Assembly: GCA_029168955.1 (NCBI GenBank)
Contig: JAPDOI010000434.1
Location: 186,001-250,000 of the forward strand
Direction: 5' to 3'
Length of the DNA stretch: 64,000 nt
Source of the DNA: Aplectana chamaeleonis
Taxonomy: Eukaryota > Nematoda > Chromadorea > Rhabditida > Cosmocercidae
This document shows positions 1 to 11,790 of this stretch, piece by piece. How positions within the stretch are numbered: the stretch's first letter is position 1; each line of letters begins with the position of its first letter. A model generated the notes under the pieces. It was not told the DNA's origin. It ran no database searches and saw only the letters and a list, made by a program, of their open reading frames with translations. A program made the translations under genes and the position numbers.

Positions 1-37
1 CACAAGAAAGAAGAATGGGGGAAAGTTCACGGGACAG

Positions 38-1735
38 TTGGATTTCAAGGCGGACAGTGCAGCTACTTGGAAGTTACTGCGGAAGCTATCTGGAAAGAGC
101 TCGCCAGCCACCGTATCTACCATCGAATTTGATAATAACGTTTTCAAGACGGGTAAGGAAGCCGCCTACTCTCTTGGAAAAAGCTTCTTTGTCACGAGTA
201 CACGGCGAGGTCCGCAGAATAGAGTGACAGTTAGAGAGCTGAGCCGCCTCCCGCTCATGAGCACGGCTTATGCGTACACTGTGGCGCACGTAGAGAAGAT
301 CATAAAGGACATGCGGAACTCCAAAGCTGTCGGTCCCGACGGCATTTGTCCTGCTGCACTGGAGAAGCTCCCGATTGAGATCCTCCCACTCGTCGTTGAT
401 ATGATTAACACTTCATTCAGCTCGTGCATTATTCCCCAAAACTGGAAGACAGCCAACGTCATCCCGTTGCTTAGGCCAGGCAAACCTCAGTCGTCAGTAA
501 ATGGATATCGACCCATCAGCCTGATGTCACCTTTCGCCAAGGTAGCCGAAAAGCTCATTGTGGAGAATTTAGCAGAGCAGAACGAGAAACAATTGTTTCA
601 ACACGGGTTCAAAAGGCTGCATTCTACAACTACTGCGTCGCTAGAAATTACTAGCTATGCAATCGACGGGTTCAACGCTTTGAAGCCATTGAGAACTGTA
701 GCTGTCGCTTTGGATTTCACCAAGGCTTTCGATACGGTTAACCTAGGAATCCTGTCAAGAAACGTTTTTGAGTCGTCAATACCACCGTGGCAAAAGCGCT
801 GGATATCGGCCTTCATCAAAGGTCGACGGGCAAGAGTCATTTTCCAGAACCATGTCTCCAACAGTATTCCTATGGCAGCTGGAGTCCCCGAGGGCGGTGT
901 TTTATCACCAGCTCTCTTCAGTCTGTATCTCGAAGATATGCTTGAACCACCACAGGATATCAAGACTGTCGCCTACGCCGATGACATAACAATCATGTGT
1001 CGAGACCGGGATATAAAGGTAGCCGCCACCAAGATCAACGAGTACCTGAAGACGCTGAAGAGGTTCTTCGACGACAAGATGCTAAAGATCTCCGCATCGA
1101 AATCATCAGTATCCGTCCTCACAACGGACCCATCCGAGCATAGAGCTCATCCGGAGGTAGAGTGGGATGGAGACCGTCTGCCTGCTGCTCGATTTCCAAA
1201 GCTGCTCGGTCTTGTGCTCGATCCGTCGCTCAAGTTTCATAAAAATACCGAGCAGAAGCAGGCTGTCATTAAAGCCAAACTCAATGTTCTCAGGGCTCTA
1301 GGCGGTACCTCATGGGGTAGCAGCAAGGAAACGATACTCATGACGTATAAGGCGATTCTTCAGCCAGCCATGGAATACGCCGCACCGGTTTGGCAGCATC
1401 TAGTTTCAGAATCTTCCTGGATTAAGATGCAACGCGTACAAAATGCCGCTCTTCGCATTGCCACCGGATGTGCAAAGAGTTTCCCAGTCGAGCATCTACA
1501 TGCCGAAGCCCGTCTATTGCCTGTGAAGAAGCACTGTCAGCTGCAAGCCCAACAATTACGAATCAATATTATTAAGCAACCAAACCACCCGTCCTGGAGA
1601 GTGCTTAACCCTTTAGAGAGAGAGCCAAAAGAATGCCATTTGCCGATGCTCCATGCAAAGTTAACTTGCAAAGATGGCACGACTCACAGCAAGAACGACT
1701 CCGTCTTTTGCGCGAGGAGCACACCAAGTTCGTAG
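38..1735 (+). pseudogene. Reverse transcriptase of copy A (frameshifted)
   Basis: 565 codons open. RT motifs in order: GYRPISLMSP (about residue 157), HGFKRLHSTTTA, ALDFTKAFDTV with the first catalytic Asp, GVPEGGVLSP (relatives here have GVPQGGVLSP, so Gln became Glu), and AYADDITIM (about residue 312) with the catalytic Asp pair. The frame runs into a wrong frame after about 1630. The remaining C-terminus, with the CPDCG-type knuckle, is read from 1633 to 2043. The enzyme would copy element RNA into DNA at a nicked target. The start given is only the first possible start in a larger frame that enters from the left edge. Confidence 0.85.
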
Positions 1736-2043
1736 GGTGTCATCTTGAGAAGGCGGCGGTGAATCCTATACTAGGAGAAGTGCCGCCCCCAGTCTGCAAA
1801 TCCGAAACTCAACTCGGAAGAAGGGCTAGATGCACACTCGCATCGTTGCGCTGCGGTCACTCGTCAATGCTCATGTCCTACGTCAGCAAGATTGACAGCA
1901 GCAAATCTGATGTCTCTCCGGACTGCGGTACTATCGGCCATGATACAGCACATTTATTTCACTGTCCGGTGAGACCTACCACGCTGACCACATTGGATCT
2001 ATGGACGAATCCACTATTGGTCGCCCAGTTTCTTCACCTATGA
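1633..2043 (+). pseudogene. C-terminal zinc-knuckle segment of copy A, shifted frame
   Basis: Continues copy A in a different frame. It has the family pattern GRRARCTLASLRCGHS followed by a Cys/His cluster and a closing DLWTNPLL..FLHL before the stop. The relatives read CPDCG..GH...HLF.CP; here the first Cys pair is degraded (SPDCG), so the knuckle is probably non-functional. Family knowledge: such CCHC-like C-termini of R1/jockey/CR1 LINEs are thought to bind nucleic acid. Confidence 0.75.
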
Positions 2044-2083
2044 CTAAACCCTCGATGTGGCTGCAAAGAAGAAGAAGAAGAAG

Positions 2084-2528
2084 GACGCCGTTCTCCGATG
2101 CTCCTCGTAAAGTTGGTGCACTGAGATGGGCCGACTCTAACATGGAAAGGCTTCGTCTTCTGCGTGAGGAGCACACCCAGTTTGTTCGAGGATATCTAGC
2201 GAAGGCGGCTGTGAATCCTATCTTGGGAACAGTGCCGCCTCGGGTTTGCGTGTCCGAGTCTCAACTCGGCAGACGAGCCAGATGTGCTCTTGCATCGCTG
2301 CGCTGTGGTCACTCTATTCTGCTCATGTCTTGCGTCAACAAGATCGACAGCAGCCGACCAGACGCATGCCCGGACTGTGGTGCTCCCGGACACGACACGG
2401 CGCACTTGTTCATGCGCCCGAAGAGATCTACCTCCTTAACCACAATGGACCTTTGGACGAATCCTGTGAAGGCCGCCCAGTTCCTCAACCTATGCCAAAA
2501 ACCGTTTTGAGGCTGCAGAAGAAGAAGA
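2084..2528 (+). mobile_element. Second, 5'-truncated LINE 3' end (copy A2) fused to copy A
   Basis: Begins immediately after the (AAG)n tail of copy A and repeats the final ~440 bp of the same family: a segment matching the C-terminal coding end (reads to 2510), the CPDCG..GHDTAHLF knuckle, DLWTNPVKAAQFLNL, then CTGCAGAAGAAGAAGA. The usual stop after FLNL is lost and reading continues five codons. It differs from copy A at many positions, so it is a separate copy rather than a recent duplication. Confidence 0.8.
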
Positions 2529-5467
2529 TGTTCTGCAATTCAGCACCTCTTTAAAGCTATGGGATATTGATTAGAAACGTTCCCCTGTTGGCTTTATAAA
2601 TAGATCTTATGATCTAAAACGGGCATTGTAAGTGTAAATTCATGTTATAATTCTTGAAAGTTTGGGGACTAACAAAAGAGTTCTGGTCTTTGTGGGTAGC
2701 GAGCGATCATAAAGTATGTCCTTCCTTGCTACATATGTTTTCTAATATAGTGATGAATGACATGTCCCGCGACCGCTTGCTACTGATGTGATTGGAAGTT
2801 TATAACACTTCCCCATTTTGTTCTAAAATTTGGATCTTAAGGAAGATCTGTATGTTCGCCTAGATAGATTTTGCACTTTCCAAAAGTTTGCTTCTCAAAT
2901 CTCTCTGGAATTATATTACCAAGTTTATCACGACTCTTTCTCCGAACTTTTTGAGCGAGCCGGGTGAAGTTATTAGCGAAGGCACGGCGTACCGTTCCAC
3001 GGCTTACATCGATCCTCTCGAACTTTTAGCGATTGGCTGTGCAAATTTTTGTACCCCGTGCCGTGCACTGTCCTGAATTCGGTTCATGAAAAGTGTGACG
3101 ATTACTATCAGTGGATTCTCTTTTCGCAGAGGATTTCACAGTTCTATGTCGCTCGTATTTTTAGCATTAGAGTAGAACTCTTACCTCGTGCTCATCTAAT
3201 GGAGTGCAAAACACAGACTACGACTTAGCACAAAATGCTACTTCAGTATTTTCCCAATCATCGGATTCTCTGTTAAACTTGGACTCCAGAAAATCCACAC
3301 TGTATGCCTTGTTTTGTCCTCTTAGCAGGCTCAGGCGTACGGTGTGACGATCACAGAGGGGGCAGCCTTTGACGCCGGGTAGGGGGCGCAGGCCTGGTCC
3401 GTCATGATGCCAGAAATTTCCCTCCTACCGTACTGAGCGGATTTTGTTTGCAAAAACGGCGATTCGCGCTCATTTCGCGCGCAAAAAGTGCCACATAGCC
3501 ATAACTTGTTTCAAAGTTCTACGAACTCAATTTTGATGCCATTTTTGAACAGCTTTCAACGAGTACCATACAATAGTGATGCGAAATATTTGAGTTAATA
3601 CCCGAAATCAATCAAAAATTGTATATTTCCACATGAAAATCCCTCATTGTGAACTGATCAGACGGTCACCATAAGAGAAATGTGACCCGTTTCGACCTGT
3701 GGTCATTGGGAATCACAGAAAGAAAAACAAGTATTACGATGAAACACCGAAGTCAGGAAGACTTTTAACATACTATTGTATTCATCTCACTAACAGAAAC
3801 ATGAAAATTGAAAATTCATTCCGTCAATTTCGAAGTGAGTTGTGGCGATGGGGTGATCTGTGCTAGCAAAAAATGCAACAAAACGTTTGCAGAAAATTTA
3901 CTCGGTGCTGCACATCTTTTCAGACCTCGCAATTGAGTGTGAAATCTACTGAAAGGCTTCGTTTGGAAGAGTTTCAAAAAATGTAGCGATGTGGTGGAGG
4001 CTTGCGTTCACGTGTTCCACAATAATAGATGTACTGGCGTCATTTAATACCCTTTATGTGACATTTTCTTGCTTTCGCCCTGCGGTGTGACATCTAAGTT
4101 CTGTTCCAGCCGTCTGAGACTTACAAGCAGCACCAGATAACTGGTGAGAATGTTGTGTACTCATGACTGAAAACTTGCAGCCCATCAGACACGGTGGAGC
4201 TTCGTCATTTGAAGGAACCCGATATTTATTTCCTCTGCTAGAGATCTTTAGGTAGATCTCCCATTAATCATGGTTGGTGAACCGAATAGGAAGTACTCCT
4301 TCACAACAAGTGTTTGGGTGAGGTTCATTGCATATCTTCCTGCGCCTTGATTACAAGGGTCAATTTGTGAGCTCCGCAGACAACAGCAGATCATTCCTCG
4401 TGGGTCCCGAAATTTCGTTGCTGGTTACGTATGTTCTTTCAATAATCCGTAGATACCTTGCATCCTACCGGTCATAACGGAAGCCCCACCACAACCGTTT
4501 CAAGAAAGAGAAATAAGACGTTTAATTGAGAATGTTCAAAGACTCATCGAGAGACCAGGTTGCTGTGTCTAAGAATCTAATGAAGTTAAGCGTTCTCGTA
4601 AAACATGCAAGGTGCCACGCGCGAACTTATTCTGAACTTCCACAATAGTTAATGAACGGCTGACAGGAGATGCAGTTTTCAGTGAAAATACCATCTATTT
4701 TATTCCGTTTCCTGTGTGGTCATCTGTTAGAGATGAGATCGGGAGGTTTTCGCCGATGACTTACTTCAACAGATCGTGTTTCATGTTAACAGCGAACTGC
4801 TTAATTACACCTGTAGGCTCTTCTCGCTTCGCATTGAGCTCCACAAGCAACTGTTCCTGTGTCCATCGTGCAATTACGAGTGGAAATTCTTTGGCAAAAT
4901 TAAACACCTTTTCAGAGTAGTGTAGGCTATGGCCCTAGATGTTATTGCAGCCCCGGTGGTTCGCTTCACTTCCTTCTCATGGCCTAGGAGACACGCAAGA
5001 TTTTGTTGTGCTCTGTGGGGTTGTAGTGGTGTGGTCTAATCGTCTGGCGAAGTAATCTCAGCCCATTTCTGCACATTCAAAAAATCTGTAGATAGTTTTT
5101 TTTTGAGACAGGACACCTTGCCATAGTCAAAGTGAGGTGTCTCGAAGACAGTCTTCACCCTCCCTTGGCTGTCGCCGTATGAGGGGAATCTCTCTGAACC
5201 TTGCCGGGCTCTGTTGGGTCTGTATTCTAGGCACTTTCCAAAATTAGGGGCGAGTATGTCGCTTTCTTCATTCTACTGGGATCGATTCTGACCTGGATCC
5301 TCATCTAATAGATCTAGTATGCCAATCCTCGCGGTCTGACGACTGTCGCAAAGCTTGCTCCAGGAAAGTTTGCAGTAATAGAGAGTGTTGTCTTCTTAGT
5401 GTTATCTCTAACACCATTGTCTCAATCGAAGCATTGGATGATTTAGGTCCTGCAACATCAGCGCGTT
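2529..5467. other. No confident gene or element
   Basis: AT-rich DNA without long open frames. I searched it for the missing P-loop exon of atlastin (a Gly-Lys-Ser motif with a donor leaving one base) and found none. A 50-codon stop-free stretch on the minus strand (4765-4919), ending at a good splice-donor sequence, is the only coding-like signal. Confidence 0.4.
4765..4919 (-). other. Exon-like open stretch of unknown origin
   Basis: Reads about 50 codons without a stop on the minus strand (includes FNFAKEFPLVIARWTQEQLL) and ends at a GTAAGT donor consensus at 4764-4759. Neighbouring minus-strand sequence is partly open but broken by stops. No family recognised; it may be a relic of a host gene or a DNA transposase. 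Confidence 0.2.
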
Positions 5468-5476
5468 GCAATCTCG
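5468..5476 (+). repeat. Target-site duplication, left (GCAATCTCG)
   Basis: Identical 9-mer at 5793-5801 brackets truncated copy B. Confidence 0.85.
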
Positions 5477-5792
5477 GTTGGGGGTCGTACCACCCATAGT
5501 CAGCAAGACCGAGATGGAGCTCGGTAGGCGGGCTAGAAGTACCCTTGCCTCGTTACGCTGCGGTCATTCCCCTATGCTGATGTCATACTTGCATAAGATC
5601 GATCGCAGTAAGCCTGACGAGTGCCCGGACTGTGGTAGCCGTGGCCACACAACTGAACACCTATTTGATTGCCCAAAGAGGCCGACCACTCTGACAACAA
5701 TGGATTCGTGGACGAATCCGGTTTCAGTCGCCCGTTTCTTGAACCTTTGACAAAAACATTCCTGCGGCTGCAAAGAAGAAGAAGAAGAAGAA
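5477..5792 (+). mobile_element. 5'-truncated family 1 LINE, copy B
   Basis: Only the last 316 bp of the element. Coding end from LGVVPPIV.KTEMELGRR through the CPDCGSRGHTTEHLFDCP knuckle to FLNL and stop, then TGCGGCTGCAAAGAAG(AAG)n. Flanked by perfect 9-bp duplications (5468-5476, 5793-5801). This is direct evidence of target-primed insertion with strong 5' truncation. Closest by eye to the 37.4-41.4 kb copy. Confidence 0.93.
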
Positions 5793-5801
5793 GCAATCTC
5801 G

Positions 5802-7264
5802 ATCCGAAACGCAGGACCGCATTCTCACACCGAAACATTCCGCACAGTTTTGCAACCTGGTCGCTAACCGAAGTACTTTCCTTATTCGCCAACGTGTCAG
5901 TTCTCTGAGTGATCCCAATATGTTGACCGACAAATAATCCAGAATTTCGAGATTTTTCTGGGTTTCTGGTTGGCGAGACATCAACTCAGAACGTGGCTGT
6001 TGAAGCTCCTAACAGGCTTTGCATGAATGCTTGGAAGCCCTCCGATTTCCTACTCTCTCGAGAGCAGGCTCTACTTCAGGGGCCCATTTCACCACTTTGT
6101 TGTCAGTAGTAAGTTAAAAAAGGTATGGCGCAAAGATAGAGTTCGCGCAATCACTTTAGTCTGATAGCTGGACGAGGCTGCGACGGTAGATCATCCCGCG
6201 CGAATCGAAACCCCATTCTCCAACGAGGCCGCCAACTCCGCATGGCCAGCCGCCCGTTTCGTGCGTCCGACTAAAACGAAAACGGAGACCATACACGCCG
6301 TTGAATCGAACAGTAAAACCATCGCATGAATTCCATCTTTCCCAAACCATCGTATAACTGAGGTAGCAGGTCGAAAATCGTGAAACTGACGTCACATTCG
6401 TCTTCAGCGCCCTGGATTACACCCTAGTGATTTCAACCAAATCCGAGATACTGACCAGAGATCGGAAAACGGCTGTCGGGACTTGGACGTCAGGAGAGGT
6501 CGAAAAAATAATTTCTCTGGGTCGGGCTGTTGCAGTGTTTATTTTGAAGAGGACCACCAAAAAAATTGTCGGCCGAGTCCCAGGTCGATCCGACCATTTT
6601 GAGCCGATTATGGCCGGTGTGACGGCTGTAGATGTGACGGTGTGACTTGACCTATAACGTCCGTTTTTGCTGAAAATCGTTTGGAAGCGTTGTTCGGAAG
6701 AGACCTATCAAATTGTTTTGCACAAAGGGTTAAAATCTCAACCTCGGTGGGAGGGGGCCACACCGGATCCAAAGCTGGAGGAGGGGGGCCGCATCTCTCA
6801 GGGGCCCATCACACCGCTACTCCTTACCCTGCCTCTTAGGATCTGCTTGTTTTTTTACTGATCGATAAACACCTGTCGACATGGGGAGTTATGTTAGAAA
6901 TTTACTCCTACAGTTCCACGAATCTGTGGTATTTTGTATACAAATGATCCGAATCATTCGAGTTCGGATAATCGGAATTTGGATCAAATGTAATTTTGGT
7001 GAATCCGATTTTGAATGAATTGGATTCACCTCTATCGGAGGGTCGGGTTAGCATTCCTTCAAATTACGTGCTTTTATACACTTTCCAGTATTGTATTGTA
7101 TTGTTTATCGGGATACCAACAAACAAAAACATCCGAGTCAATCATTTTTCGAATGTTTTCGGATCTGCCCTCCGATTCCCCCTGATGCAGGGCGGGGCGC
7201 GCCAAACTCTTCAACTGAATACGCTAGCGCTCCTTTCTCGCTTTCAATAACCTCTGTTTTCAAG
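5802..7264. other. Intergenic or intronic DNA, nothing firmly assigned
   Basis: Probably lies in the first visible atlastin intron or upstream of it. Contains a run of degenerate TCGGAT/ATCCGA words (about 6940-7180) like those at 8957-9250 and 10680-10890. Two copies of GGGGCCCAT (near 6079 and 6803) are direct, not inverted. No other gene seen. Confidence 0.4.
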
Positions 7265-7413
7265 ATGACGACGGTTTCGGAGGAATGGACTGGTTAAGCA
7301 TATCTCCTGATACGTTGAAAGGATTTTCCTGGCGTGGTGGAAGCAAGCGGGACACTAATGGAATACTGATATGGAGTCAGCCTTTCATAATGAAGGACAA
7401 AAATGGAGAAGAG
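7265..7413 (+). CDS. atln-1: Atlastin exon: switch I region
   Basis: Follows a TTTTCAAG acceptor and ends at GAG|GTGTGC. Reads DDDGFGGMDWL then GFSWRGGSKRDTNGILIW and an acidic end. This is the conserved WRGG..RxTxG block around switch I of the GTPase domain, between the P-loop and the DTQG motif. Relatives usually have two Thr (D/E-T-T-G); here the second is Asn. Length 149 = 2 + 49 codons, so the previous exon must end with one base. Confidence 0.93.
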
Positions 7414-7940
7414 GTGTGCATTATTTGCTATGAAACGCCGTGAGAAGGAATTGGCTGGTATCAGTAGTTCTAGAGTTTTGACAGTTGTGAACCTGATTTT
7501 GGGTGACACAACACGTAGTAAAGTTTGAAAACAGTTGGTGCTCATACCCGGTCGGTGGGTTAGGGAGTGCGCGGTCTGGTGGAATCTGGCTTATTTATGA
7601 ACATTTTGCGTTTTTTGTTCTACTCGTCAAGTTGTCATCGAAACTCACGGATTCTCTGAGAGCTTCGGCCGAGAAATAGCCGCGAAATGCCTGCCTTCCG
7701 CGTAATATTCTCGGAATAGCCGGGGAACAGCTGGTTGCCGCCAAATAGCCGAGAAATAGGCGGGAAATAATGCTCTCCGGGGAAATATACGACGAATTCC
7801 CGAGGCATGTTTCAGATGTCAACACCTCTGTTGGTTGAATTACCTAAGTTTGAGGTACCTGGACCTCGCTTAGACCATTGGTATACCTCCAGTCTACTAC
7901 CGCGACAGGTTCGCTCATCTGTTACGAATCGTGTCGGGAC

Positions 7941-8374
7941 CAGGGATGAGCGGAATTTTTTTCTGAACTTCGGAAATCGGAAGGACCTCAATTTCGGAAA
8001 TCGGAATTCGGAAATCGGAACGCCAAAAACCATCGGAAATCGGAATGCGGAAATCGGAAATACATTCAGTGAAGTTCTTAACGCCCCCCCCCTGGTGACT
8101 GCGCGTACCAAAAAAACTTGAACTCATCCTTCTTTACTGAAAGTTTTCATGCAAACACAATCAACTCTGGCTTTGTGAAAAGTGAAAACGGACCTCGAAT
8201 CCTAATTCAGCGCCTAAAATAACCCTCTGGGGATTTGGCCAGGGAGAGCGTAAAAATTTTTTATCTCGTGAATATTTCCGATTTCTTCCGCATTTTCAGG
8301 CTTTTTTTCGGAAATCGGAAATCGGAAGGCCAAAATCCATCGGAATTCGGAAACCGGAATTCCGCTCATCCCTG
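7941..8374. mobile_element. Non-autonomous hAT-type MITE
   Basis: Terminal inverted repeats (TIRs) CAGGGATGAGCGGAATT at the left and its complement at the right, flanked by perfect 8-bp TSDs GTCGGGAC (7933-7940, 8375-8382). CAGGG...CCCTG ends and 8-bp duplications are hallmarks of hAT transposons. No transposase. The interior near both ends is filled with GGAAATCGGAA repeats that read in the same direction. Confidence 0.9.
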
Positions 8375-8956
8375 GTCGGGACCCACACTCTCACCTTGAA
8401 AAGAGCTGTCGCGGGAACAGTTTGCATGCGCCGGTCGCAGGGTTGCAGATGGGTGGTATAGAATCAAATGTTGAAACCGTGCTGCAGTCAGTCGCTGTCG
8501 CGGGCAACGGTCGCAGTGTGGCGCACTGCAACCGTTAGCCTGGTTTAGTGCAGGTTCCCTATGTTTTTCCATCCTTTTTTTGTAGTTCTTTCTTTCGCTT
8601 CTCTCGTGGTGTCTTCACCTCATCTTGAATGTATAAAACTCTTAAAACCTGCCCCTTTATAGAACTGAAACGGAACTTGTTTGCACTAAGACTCCGGGTT
8701 ATTGATCCGACGTTTTGTTTGCAATTACGCGGGCGATGACGCTTGTCAGACGTAAGTTGGCGTGATGGCTCCATCAAGCTCCACCGTTACGCATCAAACC
8801 TCAACTGCAGGCGTCATTTTTTCATTAACAGAACTATACCCATTTTTGAAAACCTTGGCAGAAGTAATTCCATTCCTTCCAATTATACACCATTCAAAAA
8901 TTTCATTCGAGTGAAAATTGAGCTGGGTGATCGTACAAGTAGCGCTTCCTGATTGG

Positions 8957-9250
8957 CTGGATACTATACATTGGATCCGAATCAAAAAAATTCGGATACT
9001 CAGATTTCGAATAACTCAAAAATCAAAGGTCGCGGATATCCGGCTCAAACGGATAGATTCAAAATAGCAAGATCGGATAATCCGAGTCAATCGGATAGGG
9101 AGGCGAAACGGATAGTCGGATCTCGGATCAATCCGAAAATTACGTTTTCTCGGTGATTCGGATTTTGGATCACTCGGATTTTGACCTTTTTCGGTGAGTT
9201 GGAATCCGAGTATCTGAGTCGGGTATCCGGTCGGATACAAGATGGTATAA
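8957..9250. repeat. Degenerate TCGGAT/ATCCGA-rich repeat
   Basis: Dense palindromic words such as TCGGATA, ATCCGAA and ATTCGGAT. A similar block lies at 10,680-10,890 in opposite order: GGATACTATACATTGGATC at the left of this block is nearly the complement of the end of the other one. Function unknown. Confidence 0.55.
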
Positions 9251-9566
9251 TTCAAAGTTTATCGAAAATTGATAGTCTGGTGAGAATCCTCAAAAAAAAA
9301 AAGAGATTTTTCTACCATAGTATGATAAACGAACTCATTGATAATCATCTTTGTCGCGAAATATTTGCAAACCAAACTGATGTGATCACCTTTCACAATC
9401 TCTTCAAAGTGATAGTAATGTCAAAGCATTAGTCTAAAAGAGTATCAACCCTTCACATCGAATTCGTAAATACCCGTGAGTTACTGTCTAATCCACTTAA
9501 AAGGATTGCCCGTTCGATCAATACACATGGTTTTTGGTAGGCAATCGAACCCTCAATGTGCCATAA

Positions 9567-9874
9567 GGGGTATGGTATATTTTTGCGACACACTGTCGCG
9601 CAGCTCTGCACAGTGACAGCGACCGCCGGTCGCGGAGCTTCTACCCTTTTAACCTGTCGCTATCGCAGTGTGTTGCAAGCTTCGGCCGCGACAGGGACAG
9701 TGGCAGCGACAGGATTCAGCCCATTCGCAGTATGTCGGCCCTCCGCGTTACGTCGCTGCGACAGACGCACGATAATCGTGCCTACGACGACTGGTGCCGT
9801 TGTTACGATGCAGGTCCCGCAGTGCTAGATTGCATACCTGTCGGTCATGACAGCGGCAAAGTATACCATACCCC
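9567..9874. mobile_element. Tourist/Harbinger-like MITE
   Basis: TIRs GGGGTATGGTATA and complement, flanked by TAA on both sides (9564-9566, 9875-9877). A 3-bp TAA/TTA duplication with G-rich TIRs fits the PIF/Harbinger group. The interior is GC-rich with repeated GTCGC words. No coding capacity seen. Confidence 0.7.
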
Positions 9875-9879
9875 TAAGA

Positions 9880-10302
9880 GCCTTTCAGAGTGGCGTCACA
9901 GCAAAACTCGCTGTCGCGGTGACGGTGTAAGTGATGTGGGGTGAGGGGTGCTACGCAGCGCAAACTGTGCCGTGCGAGGGAGGCGACCGCGCTTTCAGAG
10001 TGCGCGAGCTAGCAGCGACGACAGCAACGTCGCGCGGTGGAAATGATTTGGACCATTTTTGTCTCTGCCGTCCCGCCTTAGTTTCTTTCTATTTGTTGAT
10101 GTTACTTTGTACCTGTCCATAAACTCTATAAAAATAATTATTTCCCCTATTTCACTGTTTTCTCCAATCGAACAAACGGCGGCGAAGAGGTAAGAGACGC
10201 AGAGACAGAAACATTATTCCCCGACCAGTCATGGTCACGCCCAGTCTCTCTCGCTCTGGAGAGCGACGTCACAAATTTCGCAGCGGCGCCACTCTGAAAG
10301 GC
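9880..10302. mobile_element. MITE with 16-bp TIR, abutting the previous one
   Basis: Ends GCCTTTCAGAGTGGCG and its complement CGCCACTCTGAAAGGC. TSD unclear (CCTAAGA left, CCTATAG right, imperfect). It starts five bases after the Tourist-like element. No transposase frame. Confidence 0.6.
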
Positions 10303-10679
10303 CCTATAGTCGCACAGGCAACTCAAACCAGGAGAATCAATGCCAATTATGCGCAAAATCTGCGCTGATGATGCGCAGAAAATGCGGCGTAAATTTTACG
10401 TTGCGCGCCAATTGGATGTCTGCAGTGTACAGGCTATAAAAGGGCGAAATTCACTTGGTTCCTACGCGTGCTGGTGTGGATCGCAGGTTAAAGACAGTGA
10501 GAAAGCGTAGGGCACACGGAGGCCGAGGCGTCTCGCGCGCCGCTCGCGCCTCGAATGATGTGAATTACGACGTTTTATAAAGGGTAACTACGCACCTGTA
10601 TGGATACTGTAGAATGGAATGTCGAGTCGTGACATAAGATACGCTTGTTTGAGTCACAGGACATGCCGAATCTACCAAT

Positions 10680-10890
10680 ATCCGACTCATTATCCGATCC
10701 GAATCATTACATTTTTCGGATATTCGGTATCCGAATCATTATCCGACTCATGGCACATTTCGGTGATTCGGATTTTGGATCATTCGGATTTTGACGTTTT
10801 TTCGGTGAATCGGATTTTGAATCATGAAAATTTAGGTTCATTCGGATGGATATCCGAAAATGAGTGAGTCTGATCCAATGTATACTGGAT
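10680..10890. repeat. Second TCGGAT/ATCCGA-rich block
   Basis: Same low-complexity vocabulary as 8957-9250. It ends 11 bases before the foldback-like unit. Confidence 0.5.
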
Positions 10891-10919
10891 ACCTTTTGAT
10901 TCTCAGACAATGGGGTGGG

Positions 10920-11790
10920 CCAACCGCGGACATGTTCCGTACTGACCGAGTACAAGTTGCGTACCGACAGCGGGATGGGCGACGTTTGGAACGCAATTTG
11001 CACGTGGTCGCCACGCAAATTAGCGCGGTCGATACGCACCGTCACTCGGCCAGTACGGAATACCACGCGGTTAGTACGCATTGCCGCGCGGTCGGTACGC
11101 CTTGCCACGTGGTTGGTACTAACTGCCACGCGGTTACTACGCAGTGACCCGCGATCAGTACACATTGTCACGCGATCAGTACGCATTGCCTTGCGGTTGG
11201 TACGCAATGAGACGCGGTCGATACAAACTGCCACGGCGGTCGGAACGTCTCGCCACGCGGTCAGTACGCATTGCCACGCGGTCGATACATACTGCCACGC
11301 GGTCGGTACGTATTGTCGCACGGTCCGTACGCACAGCCACGCGGTTAGTACGTATCGCCGCGCGGTCGGTACGCATTGCCACGCGGTTGGTACGTCTTGC
11401 CACGCTGTCGGTACTCATTGTCACGGGATCAGTACACAACACCACGCAATCAGTACGCATTAACACGCGGTCGATACATACTGCCACGCGGTCGGTACAC
11501 ACTGACACGCGATTAGCACGCTTCGTCGCGCAATCGATACGTCTTTCCACGCGGTCGGTACGCAATGACACGCAATCAGTATACAATGCAACGCGATCAC
11601 TACGCATTGCCACGTGGTCGATACATACTGCCACGCGGTCGGTACGAACGCTTTCCAAATTCTAAAAGCGGTCTGTACGCATCCACACGCGCTCGTTACG
11701 CATTGCCTCGCGGTAGGTGCGGCATTAGTACGCGGTCGGCATAAATGTCGCACACAGGATTGGCCACGGTTAGTACGCATTCACACGTGG
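10920..11790 (+). repeat. 21-bp minisatellite, left arm
   Basis: About forty degenerate copies of CACGCGGTCGGTACGCATTGC. Because 21 is a multiple of three and stops are rare, long false open frames of heptapeptides (type ATRSVRI) appear on both strands. I reject these as genes. Confidence 0.9.

Larger units (their letters stand above)
1..2083 (+). mobile_element. Non-LTR retrotransposon, family 1, copy A (5' part outside window)
   Basis: 3' two thirds of a jockey/CR1-type LINE. The window opens between the endonuclease and the reverse transcriptase (RT), so the 5' end is not visible. Alignment by eye with the copies at 25.0-27.6, 30.0-35.7 and 37.4-41.4 kb shows the same order: RT, thumb/linker, C-terminal zinc knuckle, stop at 2043, then a very short 3' UTR and the tail CTGCAAAGAAGAAG(AAG)n ending near 2083. 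A second 3' end (2084-2528) follows directly. The copy is dead: the reading frame shifts between 1633 and 1735. TSDs cannot be judged without the 5' end. Confidence 0.9.

Noticed and set aside
10907..11780. Long open frames of ATRSVRI-type heptads on both strands
   Set aside because: Produced by the 21-bp period; open in several frames at once, no non-repeat coding sequence.
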